Part shown: one piece after another, positions 37,529 through 45,165 of the stretch
How the letters are laid out: each line of letters starts with the position of its first letter
Numbering within the stretch: position 1 is the stretch's first letter
NCBI GenBank assembly: GCA_029063085.1
Contig: JAIDOW010000011.1
Location: 1-61,755, forward strand
Length of the DNA: 61,755 nucleotides
DNA from: Lachnospiraceae bacterium
Lineage (GTDB): Bacteria; Bacillota; Clostridia; Lachnospirales; Lachnospiraceae
Direction of reading: 5' to 3'
Position numbers and translations under genes: made by a program
Notes under the pieces: generated by a model
What the model was told of the DNA's origin: nothing
Databases searched by the model: none
What the model saw: only the letters and a program-made list of their open reading frames with translations

Positions 37529-38716
37529 CTACTCTTTTCCTCCTATTAATGTTGCTGGATATAAATGTCTTAATTGCCATAATGGAAATATGCTGCTTAT
37601 TACAATTAATAAAACGGTACCGGTTATAAGCTGTGGTAACATCATTTGGATAATGGATATATCAGCACAATTTATATTTTTTTCGTTAATTGTCCAGAAT
37701 CCATATGCAAATAAGAAAGATATCACTATTTTAATCACATTTTCCAATATAAAAATGCTTTTCATATCCTTTTTTGTATATCCGTTTGCATATAATATTC
37801 CAATGCTTTTTTTTCTTAAAAAGATATTAATCATTGAGGATACGACTACTGCAATGATTGCAAGAGCCAATATTCCGAAGGCCAGATAAAATATGGCAGA
37901 ATCTTCAAATAAATCTTTTTGGTTTAGTTTTAGTCGCTCAGGGATATTTACACAGGAATATATATTTATATCATAGGAAGATGCCAGATCTTTTACATTT
38001 TGTTCTACCTGTTCTCTGTCCGCCTGCTGATCTACGATATAACAAAAAGTAGATGCAATTCCACCAGTCAAAAAAGGATCAGCTTTTAGAAAAGGAGTAG
38101 CCTCTACAGCTATAACAGTATCTAATGATATATATAATTCGTTGAAAGAATCATATCGTGTAAGCCATCTGCTTCCTGGTTGCATGATTTGTGTTACAAT
38201 ATAATCATAGCCATATGCCTCGTCATGGAACTCATATCCTAAGGGATACTTGTCTCTCAGGTTATACCCCACAGCTACGGATTTTTTGCTTCCCTTATTC
38301 GAAAATGTAATCTGATTTCCGTCTATATCTGTCAAATTGCATAGGGAAATCAGATCTTCGGAAATCATAATGTCTTTAGGTAATCCGATACCATCTGGAA
38401 AACCCTCGTTTGTATAGAGACCAGCCTTTTTTATTCCCTTAATTTGTGCTAAATCGTGCATAAGACGAATTAGATTGCTGGCGTCTTCTGGTGTCGGCTG
38501 TTTATACTTAAGCAGATTGATAAAATATACATTTTCTATTCTTTCTGCAACAATATCTTTTACCGTATTTTTTTGGTAATATACGCTTCCGACAATAATG
38601 GATTGATATCCGATAACTAAAAATGCGGTGCAGATTAAGAGTGTCGATAAAAAGAATATACCTTTTCTGCATTGTATTTGATTTAGAGTACTTTTTAACA
38701 AATAATGTAGTTTCAT
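37529..38716 (-). CDS. FtsX-type ABC transporter permease
   Basis: The 395-residue protein starts at the ATG at 38716, following AAGGGG; an in-frame ATG six codons earlier has no ribosome site. One N-terminal transmembrane helix (about 18-40), a large extracellular domain (about 45-265) and three C-terminal helices (about 270-298, 318-340 and 355-380) give the FtsX/MacB layout. The cytoplasmic loop IFLRKKSIGILYANGYTKKDM is the typical FtsX motif (I.GYTKKD). It is encoded one base after the end of the broken first permease and just before the ATPase, so the three form one transporter unit. Confidence 0.88.
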   Translation of the reverse strand: MKLHYLLKSTLNQIQCRKGIFFLSTLLICTAFLVIGYQSIIVGSVYYQKNTVKDIVAERIENVYFINLLKYKQPTPEDASNLIRLMHDLAQIKGIKKAGLYTNEGFPDGIGLPKDIMISEDLISLCNLTDIDGNQITFSNKGSKKSVAVGYNLRDKYPLGYEFHDEAYGYDYIVTQIMQPGSRWLTRYDSFNELYISLDTVIAVEATPFLKADPFLTGGIASTFCYIVDQQADREQVEQNVKDLASSYDINIYSCVNIPERLKLNQKDLFEDSAIFYLAFGILALAIIAVVVSSMINIFLRKKSIGILYANGYTKKDMKSIFILENVIKIVISFLFAYGFWTINEKNINCADISIIQMMLPQLITGTVLLIVISSIFPLWQLRHLYPATLIGGKE

Positions 38717-38717
38717 T

Positions 38718-39809
38718 CTATATCCCCTTATCATGAATACAGGTAGCGATATTTTCTTGCATAATCTTATACATTGGATAAATTATTAGCAGTACAGTTG
38801 TCAGTATTGTAAATACAATGTATATTATGGAGTTTACCAAAATGAAGTTTTCGTTTCCAACTGTTCTTGATTTCCATTGGATTATGATTTGTATAATGAG
38901 AACCAGAAAACCGGAATATGCGATCATCTTTGACAGTTCAGCTGCTAACATTTGTATAATTTATATTCGGGTATATCCAACGGCTCTTCGAATTGCAAAT
39001 TCTTTCTTTCTCTGTGCAATCCACAATTCCATAATCATTATAATAAGTATGATTGCAAACAAATATAACAGATAAGAATATTTTCTGTATTCCACCATTC
39101 CGATGTCATAATCGTATGTATCATCTAACATATCGTTAGAAAACGATATAAAATCGACTTTGTCATGCAAAATCTCTTCTTTTTCTTTATATAGATCCAC
39201 AAGGTTTGCTTTATCATCTTGCATAGAAATAAAAATTCCGTTTGTTTTTGCAAAATAATCAATATCTCTTTTGGCATTCTGTCCAAGCTGATTATAAAAT
39301 AAAAATATTTTGCGGTCTAGGCTGCTTGATTTTTCGGCTGCAATATAACCGGTTACAATGTATTCCTCTTCGCATACTTTAAAGTAATCCTTTCCGTTTT
39401 TCTGGTAAGTATATGGTTTCATCTTCTTACCTAACACAACAGCCCTCTCATTTGTATTTGTCAAATCCTCTGGCAAGCCACCCTGTACAAATTTAAATGG
39501 GAATTCTGTTGGAATATTTAGAAATATATGTACTGAACTTTCTGTTTCATAAGAATCAACAAAAAGTGAAATACCGGAAATATATGTCAGCACTTTTGTG
39601 TCTGAAAAATTTGTAAGAATGTTATTTGTGCTATAAAACAGTTGAATCACAATACCCATACGGTCTGTTGTACTTTTTTTGAAATCTTCGTTTTGTAAAT
39701 ACAGTTCCCATGTCATCTGGCTTGCAAACATAAAAGAACAATAAGCAATCACTAATCCCAGTAGCATGCCTAATGTCGATAATGGATAACGTATTCTTTT
39801 TTTTGACAT
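38718..39809 (-). pseudogene. FtsX-type permease split by an in-frame TAA stop
   Basis: Reading on the reverse strand from 39809, 282 codons end at a TAA (38961-38963) directly after AIRRAVGYTRI, which is the start of the FtsX cytoplasmic-loop motif. The same frame continues without a shift for about 80 further codons to 38718, coding two more transmembrane helices and a normal permease end (IATCIHDKGI). Removing that one stop gives a 363-residue permease with the usual one-plus-three helix layout. The downstream piece could begin at an internal ATG (38951) but has no ribosome site. It is probably a nonsense mutation or sequencing error; read-through is possible but unproven. Confidence 0.8.
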
Positions 39810-39815
39810 TGCTGG

Positions 39816-40388
39816 TTACTCCTCGTCGAAAATAATATCAGGATCGTATTTTTTATCTATAAATGGAAGTGCGGCAACATATTTGTCATACCATTTCTGC
39901 CAGCGGAACATTGTTCTTTCATTACTTACATCAATGCTGTAGTCAGAATCAGTTGTGCTAAACAAAGCCGTATAATACATGGTATCTTCTTTCAAATCAT
40001 TAAAAGAAAGAACATAGTTTCCTGTTTCCGTATACACGGCTTCCTTTACCAGTTCATAGTCTTGAACAGTACTGTTATAGGGATTTAGCCCCTTCATGTC
40101 ATAGACTGTAAGTTTAATCCTACCGCTTCGGATGGTTGCCCCTATGTTATATTCAAAATTAACGCCATTTGTGAAAATATCATAGCTTCCTATTTGTTCG
40201 TCACGCCATTCGCCAGTGTCAATGTTTTCTTCATTTTGCGGTGTATTACTACAAAGAAAACCAGAGTTACCCCCTGAATCCACTCTTTCAAGGAGCCAGC
40301 CGCTTTTCCATAGAAAGATGCCTGCTAGCAATAATAACAAAAGAATTGCTAAAATTCCAATAAGAAATTTTTGTTTTTTTGTCTTCAT
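39816..40388 (-). CDS. Unknown membrane-anchored extracellular protein of the ABC operon
   Basis: This 190-residue protein was not recognised. Residues 8-27 form one strongly hydrophobic helix preceded by MKTKKQK, so the rest is outside. A short Ser/Gly/Asn-rich region leads to a beta-rich domain (about 60-150, GVNFEYNIGATIRSGRIKLTVYD) and an aromatic acidic tail (WQKWYDKYVAALPFIDKK). Its gene lies seven bases before the first permease and 55 bases after the secreted-peptide gene. It could be an accessory or immunity component of the transporter, but no motif proves this. The ribosome site AAAGGA is unusually far from the ATG. Confidence 0.75.
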   Translation of the reverse strand: MKTKKQKFLIGILAILLLLLLAGIFLWKSGWLLERVDSGGNSGFLCSNTPQNEENIDTGEWRDEQIGSYDIFTNGVNFEYNIGATIRSGRIKLTVYDMKGLNPYNSTVQDYELVKEAVYTETGNYVLSFNDLKEDTMYYTALFSTTDSDYSIDVSNERTMFRWQKWYDKYVAALPFIDKKYDPDIIFDEE

Positions 40389-40443
40389 AGATAAAGCACA
40401 TTTGTCCTTTCAAAAAATATAGCCTGTACATATATGCAAGCTG

Positions 40444-40854
40444 TTATCTTGTTGTTGTGACCTTAATTTGTCTATTAAATGATTCCAAATGACTGAAATC
40501 AGTATCTAGTGCAGAGTGTAAAGTATAACATTTATGAATTCCGGTAGATGTTACGGTTTTGGATGTTTTTACACCCTTTGCCCGGCTGAATCCGCTCTTT
40601 TTTAATTTGCCGTTTTTGTCATATGTATTGACAATAACGTGGTTATAATATGGTTTTGCTGCACCACTTGTTGATCCTTTTCCATTAATGGAAGAAACGG
40701 TATTGGTACAAGTTAAAATGAAACCACTGTATGATCCGGTTGTTGTTTTTGCGAGTATGGGTATTGCACATGATATAACCAATACTCCTGCTAATGCAAG
40801 TGAAAAAATTTTTTTCGCAAACTTTCTTTTTACATCTAATCTTATTACAAACAT
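40444..40854 (-). CDS. Small secreted basic protein heading the ABC operon (bacteriocin-like)
   Basis: This 136-residue protein has a clear signal peptide (FAKKIFSLALAGVLVISCAIPILA, cleavage near residue 35), leaving a mature chain of about 100 residues rich in Ser, Thr, Lys and Tyr. Two cysteines (LTCTN and IHKCY) could form one disulfide. It ends in a basic VTTTR. It has a GGAGGG ribosome site and a good promoter and is first in an operon with two FtsX permeases and an ABC ATPase. Secreted beta-rich peptides with such transporters occur in lactococcin 972-type loci. I see no convincing sequence motif of that family, so the bacteriocin idea rests on size, secretion and context. Confidence 0.75.
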   Translation of the reverse strand: MFVIRLDVKRKFAKKIFSLALAGVLVISCAIPILAKTTTGSYSGFILTCTNTVSSINGKGSTSGAAKPYYNHVIVNTYDKNGKLKKSGFSRAKGVKTSKTVTSTGIHKCYTLHSALDTDFSHLESFNRQIKVTTTR

Positions 40855-40899
40855 TTTTAAATCCCTCCAGTATATCTATATGTTATGGTTTGATTATAT

Positions 40900-40928
40900 A
40901 TAATATCAATATTTAGTTTGATTGTCAA
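40900..40928 (-). promoter_or_regulatory. Strong promoter of the reverse ABC operon
   Basis: On the reverse strand TTGACA (40923-40928), a 17-base spacer and TATTAT (40900-40905) lie about 45 bases upstream of the secreted-peptide start. Confidence 0.65.
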
Positions 40929-41353
40929 TTGCTGAATTTAATTGCTTTAGTGATGGGTATTGAGTGAATATTGAAAAAACAAAGGTATAGATTTGATTTT
41001 GAAATGTAGTATTTTAGAAATTATTTTATAATAATATAACAATGAAAGATGTTTAATAGATGAAGATAATTAGGTATATATGTATGATATATAGGGGTTG
41101 TCGTTTGAAGAGTGATAAGTTAAACGGAAATTCTTTGAATGATAAGATTCAGAAATTTTGGCATGCCAAATAATATAAAATGAAGTGAAGGCTGTAAATT
41201 AAACGAAGTAACATTAAAAATGAATTCAAGATAGAAAACTATTTAAATTTGGCATGTTGTGTGATAAACTGACAATGGTAGTACATTTATTATGATTGGC
41301 TACGGATGTTTAGACAGTCAGAGGGCAAGGTAAATAGAAAAGGAGAATTTGTT
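40929..41353. other. Intergenic region upstream of hisS
   Basis: No gene was seen. A perfect 14-bp palindrome, TTTGGCATGCCAAA (41157-41170), and a related half site TTTGGCATG (41248-41256) may be a regulator site. I found no T-box motif (the AGGGTGGNACCGCG type) in front of hisS. Confidence 0.4.
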
Positions 41354-42628
41354 ATGGCAATGAAGAAGAAGCCGGTTACCGGCATGAAGGATATATTACC
41401 GAGGGAAATGGAAATCCGTGATTATGTGATAGGGGAGATTAAGGAAACTTATAAGACATTTGGATTTTCCGGTATGGAGACGCCCTGTGTGGAGCATATC
41501 GAAAATCTGTCCTCTAATCAGGGTGGAGAAAACGAAAAGCTGATCTTTAAGGTTTTAAAGAGAGGGGACAAGCTGGTATCTGCGGTTTCAAAAGTGACGG
41601 AGGAGAATATAGATGTACTGGCGGATTGCGGACTGCGCTATGACCTGACGCTTCCTCTTTCCAGATATTATGCAGGTAATGCCAATGATTTACCCAGTCC
41701 GTTTAAAGCATTACAGATAGGAAATGTGTGGCGTGCTGACCGCCCCCAGAGAGGGCGCTACCGTCAGTTTATGCAGTGTGATATTGATATTTTGGGTGAA
41801 CCCACAATTTTAGCGGAGATTGAACTGATTACCGCAACTACAACATTACTGGGCAAGATCGGATTTGAAAAGTTTACCATCCGTTTAAATAACCGTAAGA
41901 TGTTAAAGGCAATGGCGGCTTATAGTGGATTTGAGGAAAAAGACTATGATAATGTATTTATTACACTGGATAAGATGGATAAAATCGGTTTAGAGGGTGT
42001 TGCAGCGGAGTTGGAAGAGATGGGATATCCCAAAGAAAATGTGGAGAAATATCTTGCATTGTTTGAGAAAACCGATTCCGGTATAGAAGGGGTTCGCTTT
42101 TTAAAAGACATTTTGGGTGATTGCCTGGAAGCAGGAGTTGCAGAAGATCTGGAAACCATTATGGCAAGCGTGGATACGGTAAAGGCGGCAGATTTTAAGA
42201 TTGTATTTGATCCTACTCTGGTACGGGGGATGAGTTATTATACAGGTCCTATTTTTGAGATTTCCATGGATGAATTTGGAGGTTCTGTGGGCGGCGGCGG
42301 ACGCTATGATGAAATGATTGGCAGATTTACCGGACAAAATACACCTGCCTGCGGATTTTCCATTGGTTTTGAGCGGATTGTCATGCTGCTTCTAGAGAGG
42401 GATTATCAGGTGCCGGGAACAGGTGAGAAGACGGTTTATCTTGTAGAAAAGAATATGCCGCAGGACAAGATGCTTGTAATTTTGCAAAAAGCCAATGAAA
42501 AGAGAAGAGAAGGCAGACAGATTAATATTGCGATTATGAAGAAAAATAAGAAGTTCCAGAAGGAACAGCTGTTGAAGGAGGGGTATACTGCTTTTGAGGA
42601 GTTTTTTGTGGATCGGATGCAGCAGTAA
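41354..42628 (+). CDS. hisS: Histidyl-tRNA synthetase
   Basis: The 424-residue protein starts at the ATG at 41354 with AAAAGGAG upstream; a longer frame starting 16 codons earlier has no ribosome site. It is a class II synthetase with motif 2 (WRADRPQRGRYRQFMQCDIDILG, about 118), histidine signature LVRGMSYYTGPIFEI (about 280), motif 3 (GFSIGFERIVMLL) and the YDLTLPLSRYYA segment. A C-terminal anticodon-binding domain follows (about 345-424). It charges tRNA-His. In many Clostridia it sits directly before aspS; here about 2.5 kb separate them. Confidence 0.94.
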   Translation: MAMKKKPVTGMKDILPREMEIRDYVIGEIKETYKTFGFSGMETPCVEHIENLSSNQGGENEKLIFKVLKRGDKLVSAVSKVTEENIDVLADCGLRYDLTLPLSRYYAGNANDLPSPFKALQIGNVWRADRPQRGRYRQFMQCDIDILGEPTILAEIELITATTTLLGKIGFEKFTIRLNNRKMLKAMAAYSGFEEKDYDNVFITLDKMDKIGLEGVAAELEEMGYPKENVEKYLALFEKTDSGIEGVRFLKDILGDCLEAGVAEDLETIMASVDTVKAADFKIVFDPTLVRGMSYYTGPIFEISMDEFGGSVGGGGRYDEMIGRFTGQNTPACGFSIGFERIVMLLLERDYQVPGTGEKTVYLVEKNMPQDKMLVILQKANEKRREGRQINIAIMKKNKKFQKEQLLKEGYTAFEEFFVDRMQQ

Positions 42629-42854
42629 AGTGGTTGTATAGTTTGGTTTGTCTTCTTTGCGTAGTTTTCATGTGCGATAAAGTGACATATGATTGTTGTG
42701 GCTAACAGCCTTATGATTTCGTAAAGTTTTAAGAAGATGTAGAAATATCGGTACTTTTGTTGTGATAAAAAATTATGACGAAAATAGATATTGTTTCTGT
42801 TGGATAAAGAAGTGTAATAAAATCAACGATAAATGAGGATTTGGAGGACGGATT

Positions 42855-43457
42855 ATGCAATATGCGAAGAAATATATTTTGGCAATAATAATTGGAACAG
42901 TTGTAGGGATGCTGACATTAGTCGGGCAGAAATATCTTCCAATAAATCTGAATTTTCTTGCAAATTCAGGTGCAGTTTGGTTAATTCCTGCATTTTTACT
43001 AAGTTATTTTGAAAAGGGAAATAAGTTACATACTATCGCTACCACAATTGTGTGCTTGTTGGGTTGTGTTTATGGTTACTATATTTTTGAGGCTGTCTTG
43101 AACCATCATGCTTTCATGCTCGATAGATGGATTTTGTTGTGGTCTGGTGTTGCTTTAATCGCAGGAGCAGTGTTTGGGATTGGTGCTTTTTTTGCAAATC
43201 TGGAGAACAGCAAGCTAAAATACATTGGTTTGAATCTGCTTCCGGCTGTATTCACAGCCGAAGGACTGGATAATGTAATTCATATTGAAGACTACTCCCA
43301 TATGGTTCCTGCGGTAATTATGAAAATAATCATTGGAATTATTCTGTATTTGGTAATCAATAGAAAAGATGCGATAAAGCTAAAGAATATGATATCTTAT
43401 GTAGTTATTACTGCACTTGGAGTAGTAGCTTTTGCAGTTTTGTCTGGAAACATATAA
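42855..43457 (+). CDS. Polytopic membrane protein of unknown function
   Basis: The 200-residue protein starts at an ATG behind GGAGGA. Five to six hydrophobic helices are visible (about 6-24, 36-52, 60-80, 92-114, 150-168 and 180-198), joined by short charged loops. I do not recognise a family with confidence; the architecture resembles small DUF6518-like membrane proteins. It is part of the accessory insertion between hisS and aspS and has its own terminator. Confidence 0.75.
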   Translation: MQYAKKYILAIIIGTVVGMLTLVGQKYLPINLNFLANSGAVWLIPAFLLSYFEKGNKLHTIATTIVCLLGCVYGYYIFEAVLNHHAFMLDRWILLWSGVALIAGAVFGIGAFFANLENSKLKYIGLNLLPAVFTAEGLDNVIHIEDYSHMVPAVIMKIIIGIILYLVINRKDAIKLKNMISYVVITALGVVAFAVLSGNI

Positions 43458-43491
43458 ATGTCAGTTTGTAGCACAGCCATACCAGACTAAA

Positions 43492-43553
43492 TGACCGTTG
43501 TTTTCACAACGGTACGTTAAGACAGGAAATCAAAAAAGGTTTCCTGTTTTTTA
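43492..43553 (+). terminator. Double hairpin terminator
   Basis: ACCGTTG/CAACGGT (43493-43512) is followed by ACAGGAAA/TTTCCTGT (43522-43547) and a six-T run. Confidence 0.85.
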
Positions 43554-44075
43554 ATACTCATTTTTTCCAAAATCTGTTTTGAAAAATTAAAGGTATTAAT
43601 AGTATCCAGCACATCGGAGAAAAATTTGTACGACAAAGCAGAATGGGATTTTCGTGTATTCAAAATTCCGCTGTCCGCCATTAGGGTAGATAATCAATAA
43701 ATAAAAAACTATAGTCAACTTATTTAAATCTATTTTTAATATCAGTTTCAATATTTCCTTTAAGATTACAGGTGTAAAAAGGCTATTGGGTAATTGCATT
43801 AGAAGTCTTTGTATAAAATAGAAATGCAGAAGAAAAATCGGATATAATAAAAACACATAGAATTGTAAAATTAAAATAGAGGTTGATTTTGTGATATAAA
43901 TGTAGTATGCTATTATACAGGGACGAAATGAATCGTATTGTTATGAAGCGGGATGATATAGAGCTATTCAATGATAACCTTGTTATCAGGGAGCAGTAGG
44001 AAATGAAAGGGCTATTGATTAAGAGAGATGCAATAGCCTTTTGTCATATATGGATATGGGAAAAGGGGGTGACCT
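43554..44075. other. Non-coding stretch with a possible mini-ORF and a hairpin
   Basis: No recognised gene. A 23-codon frame (43928-43999, MNRIVMKRDDIELFNDNL...) may be a gene remnant. It is followed by a terminator-like stem AAGGGCTATTG/CAATAGCCTTTT (about 44007-44042). The rest is A+T-rich without a clear signal. Confidence 0.4.
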
Positions 44076-44579
44076 ATGAAAAAAGAAGGAAAGATTATCA
44101 TTGGCATTATGCTGAGTCTGGTATTGATAGGTTTCGTAGTGTATTTTATCTACGAGCGATATTTCCAATATGATGATTATGACGTGGAATATGCATCTGG
44201 ATATACGATGATCAATGGAACAGAGTATCCGTTTTGCCCGGATATTCCCTGTTATAATGAAAGACAGTCTGAAAAAGAAAGAAAAAAGATGCCCAGACCC
44301 AAGATTAGTATGGAAAATATTGAAGGGGGAAAAATATGTATAAGGCTGGAAAATATAGATGAATATGATCTGCCGTTATATGATTTTGAAATAGAGTATG
44401 ATCAAAATAGAGGAATGGAAGAATATGGTCTGGAGTATCTTTCCGTAAAAGAGGGAAGCAATGAGGCAGCCTTAAGTGATTTGGAGATTGGAAAAACATA
44501 TTATATCAGGGTCAGATGCAATCTGGCATATATCTATTCAAAATGGTCATGGAAAAAGAAGATTAAGATAGAGAAGTAG
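44076..44579 (+). CDS. Membrane-anchored Fn3-like protein (first of a tandem pair)
   Basis: In this 167-residue protein, residues 7-28 form an N-terminal membrane helix after a basic MKKEGK start, leaving the rest outside. The extracellular part ends in a beta-rich domain (about 72-165): PKISMENIEGGKICIRLENI, a DFEIEYDQN strand and a WSWKKKIKIEK end. It resembles a fibronectin type III domain. The next gene encodes a clear paralogue. GGGGG at 44065-44069 precedes the ATG at moderate spacing. The function is unknown. Confidence 0.75.
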   Translation: MKKEGKIIIGIMLSLVLIGFVVYFIYERYFQYDDYDVEYASGYTMINGTEYPFCPDIPCYNERQSEKERKKMPRPKISMENIEGGKICIRLENIDEYDLPLYDFEIEYDQNRGMEEYGLEYLSVKEGSNEAALSDLEIGKTYYIRVRCNLAYIYSKWSWKKKIKIEK

Positions 44580-44627
44580 GTGTGATATGAGCGAACAGGA
44601 AAATAAAGCCGGGAAGAAAAAAAATAT

Positions 44628-45035
44628 ATGATTGGTGTAATTGTTGTCCTGCTCCTTGCAGCTATACCTATTGCCATATGTGAATACTACTTTAGATTTC
44701 AAAATCAGGAAGGAGGGGAAATAGAAAGAGGGTTCCGACCTGAAATCAGCGTAGAAAATACTGAAGGAGGGAAATTACATATAAAAGTAGACAATATGGA
44801 TAAAGCATATGAGAAGGATTTGCCAGTATTCAATTTTATCATAAAGTATGACCAGAATAAAAAGATGGAAAACATCTATGCCTGTACGGTTAATGCACCA
44901 CCGGAAGGAAACGGTGATGAAATTACATTAAGCCATTTTGAAGTCGGTAAAACCTATTATGTGAAACTGAAATGTGATGTGGGGGATAAGGATACCAGAT
45001 GGTCAAAGATAAGAAAAATTAAGATAGAGAAATAA
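44628..45035 (+). CDS. Membrane-anchored Fn3-like protein (second of the pair, 5' end frameshifted?)
   Basis: 135 residues are encoded from the ATG at 44628. A hydrophobic helix (about 2-20) is followed by the same domain as the neighbour: PEISVENTEGGKLHIKVDN, FIIKYDQN, VGKTYYVKLKC, and a KIKIEK end. A better-placed ATG with AGGTG lies at 44587 but runs into a stop after an A8 tract (44617-44624). One extra A would join it in frame and supply a basic N-terminus like that of the paralogue. The start is therefore uncertain: slippage, mutation and the internal ATG are all possible. Confidence 0.65.
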   Translation: MIGVIVVLLLAAIPIAICEYYFRFQNQEGGEIERGFRPEISVENTEGGKLHIKVDNMDKAYEKDLPVFNFIIKYDQNKKMENIYACTVNAPPEGNGDEITLSHFEVGKTYYVKLKCDVGDKDTRWSKIRKIKIEK

Positions 45036-45165
45036 GGTCCTGCTACTGTACAAATTATCTAAAAGCATATATAATATGATACCAGGATTAAAGGGCAGAG
45101 CTGCTTATATGGGAGCAGTTATTGACCCCGGTATTATAATATTTATGTTGTAACAGGAGGCAGTC

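Noticed and set aside
38961-38963. Recoding of the stop in the permease as selenocysteine or pyrrolysine
   Set aside because: The codon is TAA, not TGA or TAG, and no recoding structure is evident.
40929-45165. T-box leaders before hisS and aspS
   Set aside because: No AGGGTGGNACCGCG-type T-box sequence or antiterminator/terminator pair was found in either leader.
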